A stretch of DNA of 64,000 bases, from NCBI GenBank assembly GCA_963169355.1, contig CAUJCR010000002.1:186001-250000 (forward strand), given 5' to 3'. Of the stretch, positions 29,381-38,936 are shown one piece after another. A program made the position numbers and the translations under genes. Each line of letters begins with the position of its first letter. Position 1 is the first letter of the stretch. The notes beneath the pieces are model-generated. The model worked only from the letters and a program-made list of their open reading frames with translations. It did not search any database and was not told where the DNA came from. The stretch comes from Bacteroidota bacterium. Its GTDB lineage: Bacteria > Bacteroidota > Bacteroidia > B-17B0 > Aurantibacillaceae.

Positions 29381-30628
29381 ATGAAAAAGAAAGTCATTAT
29401 AATTGGCGGAGGCTTTGCTGGATTGCACGTAGCAAAAGCGTTACAGGGTGAATCATTAGACGTTGTTTTAATTGACAAACAAAATCATCATCAGTTTCAG
29501 CCTTTGTATTATCAAGTAGCAAGTGCCCGACTGGAGCCATCAAACATTTCATTTCCATTTCGTAAAATTTTTCAGAAATCGAAAAACATTCAAGTTAGGC
29601 TTGAAGAGGTAAAACAAATTTTACCAAACAATAATCAGGTTATTACCAATGAAGGCTCGCATAGTTACGATTTCTTAATTATAGCAACAGGTTGCAAAAC
29701 TAATTTTTTCGGTAATAGTGCTATTGAACAGCATGCTTTATCTATGAAAACAACCGAAGAATCTATCCAAATTAGAAATCATATTTTACTCAATTTCGAA
29801 AAATATATTTCTGCCAATGTAAGCGAAATTGAAAAACAACAATTACTAAATATTGTACTAGTTGGCGCAGGGCCTACTGGAGTTGAACTAGCTGGCGCGT
29901 TTGCAGAAATGAAATCGCACATCTTACCACGCGATTACCCTCAAACCGACTTTTCGAAATTAAATGTGTTTTTGTTAGAAGGTAGTAAACACACGCTTAA
30001 TAGTATGAGTAACGAATCAAAACAAGCCTCTAGAAAATATTTAGAAGACATGGGAGTTATTGTGAAAACAGAAACGTTTGTTACGAGTTACGATGGGTAT
30101 CAAGCAACTCTCAATAATGGCGAAGTGATTCCTACCTCTAACCTAATTTGGGCAGCTGGCGTTATAGGCAATTTAATAGATGGTTTAGAAACCTCCTCTA
30201 TTATCCGTAATCGTTATAAAGTAGATAGGCAAAACAAAATTATTGGTTATCAAAATATTTATGCCATAGGTGATATTGCATACATGGAAACACCTTTGTA
30301 TCCAAATGGCCATCCACAACTTGCTAATGTTGCTATTAATCAAGGAAAGACGTTGGCCAAAAACATTAAACGACTACTACGCCAACAAAAGCCTCTAGAT
30401 TATGAATATAAAGATTTGGGTTCGATGGCTACGATAGGTAAACACAAGGCGGTTGTAGATTTACCTTATGTGAAATTTAGCGGTTACTTAGCTTGGTTCT
30501 TTTGGATGTTTTTACACCTCATGCTTATATTAAGTGTGCGTAATAAAGTGCAAATATTTTTTAACTGGGCTTGGAATTATTTTACAAAAGACTCCTCACT
30601 CCGCCTTATTTTAAAAACAAAAAAATAA
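29381..30628 (+). CDS. NAD(P)/FAD-dependent oxidoreductase (type II NADH dehydrogenase-like)
   Basis: KVIIIGGGFAGLHVAKALQ, NHHQFQPLYYQVASARLEPSNISFPFR, VLVGAGPTGVELAGAFAEM, YAIGDIAY. Confidence 0.94.
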   Translation: MKKKVIIIGGGFAGLHVAKALQGESLDVVLIDKQNHHQFQPLYYQVASARLEPSNISFPFRKIFQKSKNIQVRLEEVKQILPNNNQVITNEGSHSYDFLIIATGCKTNFFGNSAIEQHALSMKTTEESIQIRNHILLNFEKYISANVSEIEKQQLLNIVLVGAGPTGVELAGAFAEMKSHILPRDYPQTDFSKLNVFLLEGSKHTLNSMSNESKQASRKYLEDMGVIVKTETFVTSYDGYQATLNNGEVIPTSNLIWAAGVIGNLIDGLETSSIIRNRYKVDRQNKIIGYQNIYAIGDIAYMETPLYPNGHPQLANVAINQGKTLAKNIKRLLRQQKPLDYEYKDLGSMATIGKHKAVVDLPYVKFSGYLAWFFWMFLHLMLILSVRNKVQIFFNWAWNYFTKDSSLRLILKTKK

Positions 30629-31303
30629 TTATTGTAGCAAGTCGGGTCTTCGTAATTTGGTACGTTCAATAGCTTGTTCGTGCCGCCATTCTTCAATCTT
30701 TTTAGTATTGCCACTTAGTAAAATATCGGGCACTTTCCATCCGTTATATTCAGCAGGGCGTGTATATACAGGCGGTGATAATAAATTATCCTGAAACGAA
30801 TCTGATAACGCCGATGTTTCATCATTTAATACACCAGGAATTAATCTTATAACAGCATCACAAAGAACAGCGGCGGGCAACTCTCCCCCACTTAACACGT
30901 AATCGCCTATCGAAATTTCTTTAGTAATATAATGTTCTCGTAAACGCTCGTCTATTCCTTTATAATGACCACACAAAACAATCATATTTTTCAATGTTGA
31001 TAAACGATTACATGCGTTTTGTGTTAATGTTTCGCCATCAGGCGTCATATATATAATTTCATCATATTGACGTTTACTTTTTAAATCATCGATACAATTT
31101 GCAATAGGTTCAATCATCATAACCATACCAGCCCCACCTCCAAAAGCGTAATCATCTACCTTTTTATGTGCATCTATTCCGTAATTTCTTAAGTCAACCA
31201 CATTAATAGTAGCTAAACCTTTTTGAATTGCACGTTTCATAATGCTATGCGCAAATGGACTTTGCAGTAACTGTGGATGAACGGTTATAATATCAATATG
31301 CAT
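30629..31303 (-). CDS. trmD: tRNA (guanine(37)-N1)-methyltransferase
   Basis: [82 protein letters not shown]. Confidence 0.97.
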   Translation of the reverse strand: MHIDIITVHPQLLQSPFAHSIMKRAIQKGLATINVVDLRNYGIDAHKKVDDYAFGGGAGMVMMIEPIANCIDDLKSKRQYDEIIYMTPDGETLTQNACNRLSTLKNMIVLCGHYKGIDERLREHYITKEISIGDYVLSGGELPAAVLCDAVIRLIPGVLNDETSALSDSFQDNLLSPPVYTRPAEYNGWKVPDILLSGNTKKIEEWRHEQAIERTKLRRPDLLQ

Positions 31304-31396
31304 AAAGCCAAAATTAACAAAAAATAAATGATTATTTTAAATCTATATCGTCATAAGATATATATTTGTTTATCGAAATTTTTAAATATTAATTAT

Positions 31397-32188
31397 ATGA
31401 AAAAAATACTATTCATCTTAGCTTCATTAAGTTTAAGTTATGTAAGTTTTGCGCAAAAGAAAAACGAAAAAGCAAAATATATGTATAAGGAGGTTACTGT
31501 GGAAACCGACGATTATAAAGTATATATAGTTGATGCTGTTTCAAACTTCAAACAAGCAAAATTTAAAATCAAAGTGTTTAATAAAACCAATGATTTCTTA
31601 TATGTAAAACCAGAGGAATTTAAATACCTTGCTGATGGAAAAACTTTATTGGGTACCGATAAACCATTTGCTATTGCACCAAATGACGAAGTATCAGCCG
31701 TACTTGATTTTAAAGGCGGCGATATGCTTATGGAAACATATAGCATAGAGTTAAAAGGAATTTATAAAGCTTCGGCTGGTTCTAAGGCTTACGAAGTTCC
31801 CAATTTTAATTTACCAGCTAGTAAAAATGATTTTACAATTAATAATATAACTTGTGTGCTTTTAAAAAGCGATTTAAAAACTGATAAATCTACAGTAAGG
31901 TTTGATTGTAACTACACTGGCGATGGAGTTGGAATTATTAATGTAACTAAAGTTAGTGCCATTATGCCTAATGGACAACAAAACGCTAACCAAAAGAAAT
32001 ATAAGCCTGCTGTTATTGAGCGAGGCAAACACGAAGATTTCTTTTTAACTTTCTTTCAATTACCAGATGCAGGAGACATGCAAAAGAAACCTTGGTCTAT
32101 ACAATGGAACGACACATTTAGAGAATCGAAATTAGTACCTATTGGCAGTGCAAAAGTTGAAATGGTAAAAGAATTTGTAAAAGAATAA
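31397..32188 (+). CDS. Secreted/periplasmic protein of unknown function
   Basis: Start set at MKKILFILASLSLSYVSFAQ (signal peptide), 23 codons inside the listed ORF; repeated extracellular-type beta domains. Confidence 0.75.
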   Translation: MKKILFILASLSLSYVSFAQKKNEKAKYMYKEVTVETDDYKVYIVDAVSNFKQAKFKIKVFNKTNDFLYVKPEEFKYLADGKTLLGTDKPFAIAPNDEVSAVLDFKGGDMLMETYSIELKGIYKASAGSKAYEVPNFNLPASKNDFTINNITCVLLKSDLKTDKSTVRFDCNYTGDGVGIINVTKVSAIMPNGQQNANQKKYKPAVIERGKHEDFFLTFFQLPDAGDMQKKPWSIQWNDTFRESKLVPIGSAKVEMVKEFVKE

Positions 32189-32197
32189 AGACTTTTA

Positions 32198-33067
32198 TTA
32201 CTTTTCTAACCTTCCCCAAACTCCAAGCGGCAAATTTATGCCGCTTTTTGCTTTTAAAAACAATTCTCCAATTTGTAAATCAGATTGATGTTTGGTGGCA
32301 AATGGTGCTAATAAATTTTGAGGCACAAGTGCCGAAAAACCCAATGAATAGGCATTTAAAATTAGTAAATGTTGCTTTGTATCTAATATCTGTAATACAC
32401 TTTCTATCATTTCTAAAATATTATCTTCCAGTTTCCATTTCTCGCCATTTGGCCCATGACCAAACGCTGGGGGATCTAAAATAATTCCTTGATACACGTT
32501 ACCCCTACGTTGTTCTTTTTTAGTAAACTTTAAAGCATCGTCTATTAACCAACGAATATTATCTAAATTAGATTTTTGCATATTTTCGTTAGCCCAATTA
32601 ACTACTTGCTTAATACTATCTACATGTGTAACCTCCGCTCCTGCCGCTCTTGCTGCTAAACTAGCACCGCCTGTATAAGCAAATAAATTCAAGAATTTAG
32701 GTTTTTGAAGTTTTGATAAATAGTCATATAACACGTCCCAATTACAAGCCTGCTCAGGAAAGATACCTACATGTTTAAATGAGGTTAAACCCAATCGAAA
32801 AGTTATTTGTGTATCCCCCAATGGATAATTAATGGTCCATTGTTCGGGCATTTTTTTAAGCATCTTCCAATCACCACTTGATGAGCTCTTAGGAATAAAC
32901 TTTACATGCGCTTGCTTTTCCCACTCAGCATAGCTATATTTTTTTTTCCAAACCGCTTGTGGCTCCGGACGAATGGTAATATACTTTCCAAATCGTTCCA
33001 GTTTCTCAAAATCGCCACAATCTAATAATTCGTAGTCTTGCCAGTGTAATGGGGTAAGTAATTGCAT
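32198..33067 (-). CDS. Class I SAM-dependent methyltransferase (RlmI/RlmK-like)
   Basis: PKFLNLFAYTGGASLAARAAGAEVTHVDSIKQVVNWANENMQKS; ILDPPAFGHGPNGEKW. Confidence 0.9.
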   Translation of the reverse strand: MQLLTPLHWQDYELLDCGDFEKLERFGKYITIRPEPQAVWKKKYSYAEWEKQAHVKFIPKSSSSGDWKMLKKMPEQWTINYPLGDTQITFRLGLTSFKHVGIFPEQACNWDVLYDYLSKLQKPKFLNLFAYTGGASLAARAAGAEVTHVDSIKQVVNWANENMQKSNLDNIRWLIDDALKFTKKEQRRGNVYQGIILDPPAFGHGPNGEKWKLEDNILEMIESVLQILDTKQHLLILNAYSLGFSALVPQNLLAPFATKHQSDLQIGELFLKAKSGINLPLGVWGRLEK

Positions 33068-33205
33068 AGTATAAAGATATATGTTGTTCTTTTTATTTAT
33101 GATATAATATTGATAAAAAGTAAATACTTTATTGTTAATAATTCGCCATTATAAAAGAATGCTTTCCGTTTTCTTTTTTATCTTTACTATCTCATCTATT
33201 GTATT

Positions 33206-33910
33206 ATGTCAACCATTACCCAATTATTTACAAAAAATGGAGGCTGTTTTATAACACCCGAAGTTCAAATACAAGAAAAACTAAGCCGAGTAAAAGCCTT
33301 TGTGTTTGACTGGGATGGCGTATTTACTAATGGTTCTAAAGATGCTAATTTGAATAGTAGTTTTAATGAGGTAGATAGCATGGGCACTAACTTATTGCGT
33401 TTTTCTTATTTCTTAAAACACCAAACTTTACCTTGCACCGCTATTATTTCTGGCGAAAAAAATTCAGCAGCATTTACCTTTGTGGAGAGAGAATGTTTTC
33501 ATTACTCTTTTTCTAAATTTGCTAATAAGCTTGAGGCTATTCATAAATTATGTGCTTTGCAAAATATTGAACCGCATCAAATAGGCTTTGTATTTGATGA
33601 TGTATTAGATTTAAGTTTGGCAGAGATTTGCGGTATTAGAATTTTTATTCCTCGCCAAGCAAATGCGCTACTTACACAATATGTTATTAAACACAAACTA
33701 GCTGATTATACAACAGCGTGCGAAGGCGGAAATCACGCTGTGAGAGAGGCTGCCGAACTTCTTATTGCCTTGCAAGGCAACTTTGAAGAAGTAATTACGA
33801 AACGTAAAAATTTTGATACGGATTATGCCAATTATCTATCACAACGAAAAAATACCACGCCTCAGTTCTTCGCTTCGCAAAATGGGCAGATTATAGATAT
33901 GCCTCGATAG
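33206..33910 (+). CDS. HAD family hydrolase, divergent KdsC-like
   Basis: VKAFVFDWDGVFTNGSK (motif I DxDGVxT), ...IISGEKNSAAFTFVE..., IGFVFDDVLDLSLAEICGIRIFIPRQAN. Confidence 0.75.
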   Translation: MSTITQLFTKNGGCFITPEVQIQEKLSRVKAFVFDWDGVFTNGSKDANLNSSFNEVDSMGTNLLRFSYFLKHQTLPCTAIISGEKNSAAFTFVERECFHYSFSKFANKLEAIHKLCALQNIEPHQIGFVFDDVLDLSLAEICGIRIFIPRQANALLTQYVIKHKLADYTTACEGGNHAVREAAELLIALQGNFEEVITKRKNFDTDYANYLSQRKNTTPQFFASQNGQIIDMPR

Positions 33911-34058
33911 ATTATTAAACCTTATGCAACATGAGCAAATTATTTGAAGTAAAAGCTCGTTGAGTAAAACCAAGACCTCATTCAATCTAAAGTATCTATA
34001 AGCAATTCTATTGCCCGCTGTTTAATCTAGTGTAATTAGCAAATAAATAGCATTATGC

Positions 34059-34430
34059 TTATTTTTTGAAAATAAAATATACAGCCAAAATCAAAAAACA
34101 AAAACCAATTAAATGATTTAGAGTAAAAGTTTGGTTTTTGAAAAAAATAAGCATGAATATGGTAAATACAGTTAATGAAACAGCTTCCTGAATCACCTTT
34201 AGTTGCCATAAGTTAAACGGACCTCCATTTTCTGAAAAGCCAATCTTGTTTGCAGGCACCTGAAACGAGTATTCTAAAAGGGCAATTCCCCAACTAATAA
34301 TTATAATACTCACTAATCCTAAATTATTAAACCAATTCATTTGCTTAAACTTAAGATGCCCGTACCATGCCAGTGTCATAAAGATGTTTGAAACAACCAG
34401 TAATAAAATAGTTAAGATGGCTTTTTTCAT
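34059..34430 (-). CDS. DMT-family small membrane protein (DUF486)
   Basis: LTILLLVVSNIFMTLAWYGHLKFK, WGIALLEYSFQVPANKIGFSENGGPFNLWQLKVIQEAVSLTVF. Confidence 0.9.
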   Translation of the reverse strand: MKKAILTILLLVVSNIFMTLAWYGHLKFKQMNWFNNLGLVSIIIISWGIALLEYSFQVPANKIGFSENGGPFNLWQLKVIQEAVSLTVFTIFMLIFFKNQTFTLNHLIGFCFLILAVYFIFKK

Positions 34431-34501
34431 TTAATATCGATACTTAATTTCTACTTTCTTATTGTTAGAGTCATTTTCACACTTGTCAATTATAAATGTA
34501 A

Positions 34502-34537
34502 TAAAAAAGAGCAGTGGATTAACTGCTCTCTTTTTTA
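34502..34537 (-). terminator. Terminator of carB (potentially bidirectional)
   Basis: aaaaaAGAGCAGTggattaACTGCTCTcttttttA: 8-bp perfect stem, T-runs on both strands. Confidence 0.85.
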
Positions 34538-34546
34538 TTAAAGAAC

Positions 34547-37357
34547 TTACTTACTTAAATACAAGTTACGTTCGCTATACACATTTTGAAAATACTCGTC
34601 TTGTAAATTCTCTATAAAATAAATTGCTTCGCCTGTTGATTTCATTTCTGGCCCAAGCTCTTTTTGAATATCAGGGAATTTCTCGTAGCTAAATACAGGA
34701 ATTTTTATTGCGTAGCCATTTTGCTTAGGTGCAAACTTAAAATCTTTAATCTTAGCACCAAGCATAACCTTGGTAGCATAATTTACATAAGGTTCATCAT
34801 AAGCCTTAGCAATAAATGGCACGGTACGCGAGGCACGAGGGTTTGCCTCTATAATATATACTACCTCATCTTTAATAGCAAATTGTATATTTATTAACCC
34901 AACAGTGCGCAAAGCCAAAGCAATTGTTTTAGTATGTTGTTCTATTTGTTTCATCACCTTTTCACTTAAATCAAAAGGTGGTAACACTGCGTAACTATCT
35001 CCACTATGAATACCAGCAGGCTCAATATGTTCCATAATGCCTATAATGTGTACATCTTCTCCATCGCATATTGCATCTGCTTCGGCCTCAATAGCGCCTG
35101 CCAAGAAATGATCTAATAATACTTTGTTATCAGGTAAATCGTTTAATAATTTTACAACGTGTTGCTCTAAATCTTCTTCATTAATTACAATCTTCATGCT
35201 TTGCCCACCTAATACATAACTAGGGCGCACTAATAGCGGAAAGCCTAATTCCTTAGATAAATTAATGGCTTCTTCGGCATCATTTATTACTCCAAATTTT
35301 GGATACGGAATATTATTGTCTTTTAGTAGCGTAGAAAAACTACCTCTATCTTCTGCTAAGTCTAGTGATTTAAAATCGGTACCAATAATTTTAATACCAT
35401 AGCGCTCTAATTTTTCGGCTAGTTTTAAAGCGGTTTGTCCACCTAATTGAACCACCACACCTTCGGGTTTTTCGTGTAAAATAATATCGTAAATATGTTC
35501 CCAAAATACGGGTTCAAAATATAATTTATCGGCAGTGCTAAAATCGGTACTTACCGTTTCAGGATTACAATTAATCATAATGGTTTCGTAGCCCATCTCT
35601 TTAGCGGCTAATACACCATGCACGCAGCTATAATCAAACTCAATACCTTGCCCTATTCTATTAGGACCACTACCCAAAATAATTACTTTTTTCTTGTCGG
35701 TTCTTACGCTCTCATTTTCATCTTCAAAGGTTGAATAATAATACGGTGTTTTAGCTTCAAATTCGGCTGCACAGGTATCCACCATTTTAAACACTCTATT
35801 TATATTCATTTCCTTACGCTTTGCATACACCTCACTCTCTAGGCAACGCAACAAATGAGCAATTTGTCTATCGGCATAACCCATTTGCTTCGCTTCGTAT
35901 AATAAATCTTTAGGAATATTTTGTAAAGTATATTTTGCTACTTCGTTTTCAACCGCAATCATTTGTTCTATTTGTTCCAAGAACCACATATCAATGCGTG
36001 TTAGTTTTTGAATCGTTTTGATAGAGATACCTAATTTCATGGCATCATAAATCATAAATAATCGATTCCAACTTGGTCTTTCTAATCCTGCTAATAATTC
36101 CGCTTGATTGGTGTTTTCTTTTCCATCAGCACCTAATCCATTTCTTTTTATTTCTAGACTCTGACAAGCTTTTTGTAAGGCTTCTTGAAACGAACGACCA
36201 ATAGCCATCACCTCGCCAACAGATTTCATTTGAAATCCTAACTCTCGGTTGCAGCCTTTAAATTTATCAAAATTCCAGCGTGGGATTTTTACAATAACAT
36301 AGTCTAAAGTAGGTTCAAAATAAGCAGAGGTTTGTTTGGTAATTTGATTTTGTAATTCATCTAAGGTATAACCAATGGCTAATTTACTAGCTATGCGTGC
36401 AATAGGATAACCAGTAGCTTTACTAGCTAATGCTGATGAACGCGACACACGTGGGTTAATTTCAATAGCAATAATTTCTTCTTTTTCATCATCGCTTACG
36501 GCAAACTGCACATTACAACCACCGGCAAAATTTCCAATACTACGCATCATTTTAATAGCCATGCTACGCATTTTTTGATAGGTGCTATCGCTTAATGTTT
36601 GAGCAGGAGCTACCGTAATACTATCTCCAGTATGCACACCCATTGGGTCAAAATTTTCGATAGAACAAATAATGGCTACGTTATCGTTTTTGTCTCGTAA
36701 TAATTCTAATTCATATTCTTTCCAGCCCAACACTGCTTTATCAATCAATACCTCATGTATTGGCGATGTTTGTAAGCCTCGATTTAATAATTGATCGTAA
36801 TCTTCTTTTTTATAAACTACCGAACCACCACTGCCGCCCAAGGTAAACGAAGGGCGAATCACTAATGGAAAACCAAATTCTTGTGCTATGGATTTTCCCT
36901 CCAAAAATGATTTTGCAATTTTACTTGGTGCCATATTCACGCCTATCTCCTCCATTCTTGCGCGAAACAAATCTCTATCCTCAGTAACTTTAATAGCTTC
37001 AATATCTACACCAATCATTTTCACGTTGTACTTTTTCCATATTCCTAAATCATCGCATTTCATCGCTAGATTTAAAGCGGTTTGTCCGCCCATGGTAGGT
37101 AATACAGCGTCTATCTTACGTTCTTCTAAAATTTTGATAATGGACTTAACCTCTAGCGGTAATAAATACACATGGTCAGCCGTTACCTTATCTGTCATAA
37201 TAGTGGCAGGATTAGAGTTTATTAAGGTAACCTCAACGCCCTCTTCTCTTAAACTTTTGGCTGATTGAGAACCAGAATAATCAAACTCACATGCTTGACC
37301 AATAACAATAGGACCAGAACCAATAATTAAAACGGATTTTATAGACGTATCTTTCAT
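34547..37357 (-). CDS. carB: Carbamoyl-phosphate synthase large subunit
   Basis: KSVLIIGSGPIVIGQACEFDYSGSQSAKSLREEGVEVTLINSNPATIMTD; second half VIILGSGPNRIGQGIEFDYSCVHG. Confidence 0.98.
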   Translation of the reverse strand: MKDTSIKSVLIIGSGPIVIGQACEFDYSGSQSAKSLREEGVEVTLINSNPATIMTDKVTADHVYLLPLEVKSIIKILEERKIDAVLPTMGGQTALNLAMKCDDLGIWKKYNVKMIGVDIEAIKVTEDRDLFRARMEEIGVNMAPSKIAKSFLEGKSIAQEFGFPLVIRPSFTLGGSGGSVVYKKEDYDQLLNRGLQTSPIHEVLIDKAVLGWKEYELELLRDKNDNVAIICSIENFDPMGVHTGDSITVAPAQTLSDSTYQKMRSMAIKMMRSIGNFAGGCNVQFAVSDDEKEEIIAIEINPRVSRSSALASKATGYPIARIASKLAIGYTLDELQNQITKQTSAYFEPTLDYVIVKIPRWNFDKFKGCNRELGFQMKSVGEVMAIGRSFQEALQKACQSLEIKRNGLGADGKENTNQAELLAGLERPSWNRLFMIYDAMKLGISIKTIQKLTRIDMWFLEQIEQMIAVENEVAKYTLQNIPKDLLYEAKQMGYADRQIAHLLRCLESEVYAKRKEMNINRVFKMVDTCAAEFEAKTPYYYSTFEDENESVRTDKKKVIILGSGPNRIGQGIEFDYSCVHGVLAAKEMGYETIMINCNPETVSTDFSTADKLYFEPVFWEHIYDIILHEKPEGVVVQLGGQTALKLAEKLERYGIKIIGTDFKSLDLAEDRGSFSTLLKDNNIPYPKFGVINDAEEAINLSKELGFPLLVRPSYVLGGQSMKIVINEEDLEQHVVKLLNDLPDNKVLLDHFLAGAIEAEADAICDGEDVHIIGIMEHIEPAGIHSGDSYAVLPPFDLSEKVMKQIEQHTKTIALALRTVGLINIQFAIKDEVVYIIEANPRASRTVPFIAKAYDEPYVNYATKVMLGAKIKDFKFAPKQNGYAIKIPVFSYEKFPDIQKELGPEMKSTGEAIYFIENLQDEYFQNVYSERNLYLSK

Positions 37358-37469
37358 AAATTATATAATGCTTGCTCTTTGACAGGTGAATGATTGTTCA
37401 CAAAAAAACAAACTTGGTAAAGATACAGGTTTGAACGGTTTTTACAACAGGTAAGATTTTAACATTTAA

Positions 37470-37512
37470 TTAAAAAACACCCAACCACGCTGTAATCGTA
37501 TGGTTGGGTGTT
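37470..37512 (-). terminator. Terminator at end of exbB-exbD-exbD-tonB gene cluster
   Basis: Minus strand AACACCCAACCA-N13-TGGTTGGGTGTT then TTTTAAT; 12-bp perfect stem. Confidence 0.85.
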
Positions 37513-37534
37513 ATCAAATAGCGCAAGCAATTAA

Positions 37535-37801
37535 TTATTTGTTCTTGGCTGTTGTTACGGCTTCATCAAATTCGAGTTCAATGGTGTCGCCTTTTTCTTT
37601 TACTAAGGGCGATTCGGAGAATGTTTCGTTCCAAACTATTTCCATCACTACTTTTTGCATATCCATTTTTTTGCCGCCTTCAAATCTGTCCCATTTTAAA
37701 GTTACCGTTTCTTCATCTCCTTTCATCAACATCACTTCTCGGGTTTTAGAATCTAACAGGCCTGGTTTTTTAGCATTAGCATATTCATTTCCATCAGGCA
37801 T
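37535..37801 (-). CDS. Small protein of unknown function downstream of tonB cluster
   Basis: 88 aa, acidic/basic alternating; in-frame open sequence extends 17 codons upstream of ATG without another ATG. Confidence 0.55.
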   Translation of the reverse strand: MPDGNEYANAKKPGLLDSKTREVMLMKGDEETVTLKWDRFEGGKKMDMQKVVMEIVWNETFSESPLVKEKGDTIELEFDEAVTTAKNK

Positions 37802-37824
37802 TTTAATATCAATAGTAGAGTTGG

Positions 37825-38052
37825 TTATAATCTCTTCTCTACTTCTTTTATTTTAAAAGCTTGATACATTCTGTACACGCGATAAATACAATAAGCCATA
37901 AATACTACTGCCAAAACGTAACGCTTTGTGCCATAGGCTCTATCTTCAAACCAATCTGTAAAAGCAAATATTAAAGAACCTGTAAAGGTTAATAAAACCA
38001 TAATAGCACTAAACATAAGGTTTACCCATTCAATTGGCGATTTTTTTTTCAT
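37825..38052 (-). CDS. Small two-TM membrane protein of unknown function
   Basis: 75 aa; MKKKSPIEWVNLMFSAIMVLLTFTGSLIFAFTDWF...YVLAVVFMAYCIYRVYRMYQAFK. Confidence 0.65.
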   Translation of the reverse strand: MKKKSPIEWVNLMFSAIMVLLTFTGSLIFAFTDWFEDRAYGTKRYVLAVVFMAYCIYRVYRMYQAFKIKEVEKRL

Positions 38053-38076
38053 TGGTGTATTTTAAAGTTTATTATT

Positions 38077-38110
38077 AAAAAAAATCCCCCACTATTAGCG
38101 GAGGATTTTT
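38077..38110 (-). terminator. Terminator downstream of tonB
   Basis: aaaaaaATCCcCCactattagcGGaGGATttttt hairpin with one mismatch. Confidence 0.6.
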
Positions 38111-38127
38111 ATACGAATTAGTTTATT

Positions 38128-38934
38128 TTATTTCAACATAAAGTTTACTGGTAAGTTAAAGAATACCGATACTGCCCTACCATTTTGTTTTCCTGGTTTC
38201 CATGTAGGCATTGATTTTACTACACGAATTGCTTCTCTATCACACTCTCCACAACCTGGTACTCCTTTTAAAACTTGCACATCTCCAATTTTACCATTTC
38301 CATCTACAACAAATTTTAAAAAGCATTTACCTGTTAAACCAGCTTCACGAGCCATTTGTGGGTATTGTATATTTTTTTGGATATACTTCATCATTTCCAT
38401 AGTTCCACCTGGGAACTCAGGCATTTCTTCTACCACAGTAAAAATTTCAGGGGCTTTTTCTTCTACCACACCATTACCGTTCCCTTCTGTTGGAACAACA
38501 ACAGCATCTCCATCACCCTCTTGAGTTACAGTACTTACTTGAGTATCTGCAATTTTCTCTTGTGGCGGTGGTGGATCTGTTTCAACCGCATCATCTTTAA
38601 TCACCGGTGGAACAAATTTTACCGTTTCCATTACTGGTGGCGGTGGTGGCGGTGGTGGTGGCGGTGGTTCGTTTTTATCAGCGGGAGGTGGCGTTAAGTC
38701 AATTTGAGTCATATCTAACACTGGAGGTGCTTCAATTTCTTCACCTTGCATACTCAAAATGGCTTTTAAACCAATAGTTAAAGCAATAGCTGCTATAACC
38801 CCAGCAATAATAAATGTCATTGTCCAATTATAACGGCGTCTAATTACATAAGCGCCATACTCTTGATTCCGTCCATCAAAAACAATATCGTTTCTGGAGT
38901 CGGATACTACATTATTCCAATTTGCTACTACCAT
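38128..38934 (-). CDS. tonB: Energy transducer TonB
   Basis: N-terminal single TM, proline-rich region (PPPADKNEPPPPPPPPPPPVM), C-term VEEMPEFPGGTMEMMKYIQKNIQYPQMAREAGLTGKCFLKFVVDGNGKIGDVQVLKGV. Confidence 0.95.
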   Translation of the reverse strand: MVVANWNNVVSDSRNDIVFDGRNQEYGAYVIRRRYNWTMTFIIAGVIAAIALTIGLKAILSMQGEEIEAPPVLDMTQIDLTPPPADKNEPPPPPPPPPPPVMETVKFVPPVIKDDAVETDPPPPQEKIADTQVSTVTQEGDGDAVVVPTEGNGNGVVEEKAPEIFTVVEEMPEFPGGTMEMMKYIQKNIQYPQMAREAGLTGKCFLKFVVDGNGKIGDVQVLKGVPGCGECDREAIRVVKSMPTWKPGKQNGRAVSVFFNLPVNFMLK

Positions 38935-38936
38935 GA

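Noticed and set aside
36888-37268. 126-aa plus-strand ORF inside carB
   Set aside because: Antisense to a highly conserved enzyme gene; no protein features
38356-38697. 113-aa plus-strand ORF rich in W/R opposite tonB
   Set aside because: Produced by the reverse complement of the proline-rich codon run; not a credible protein
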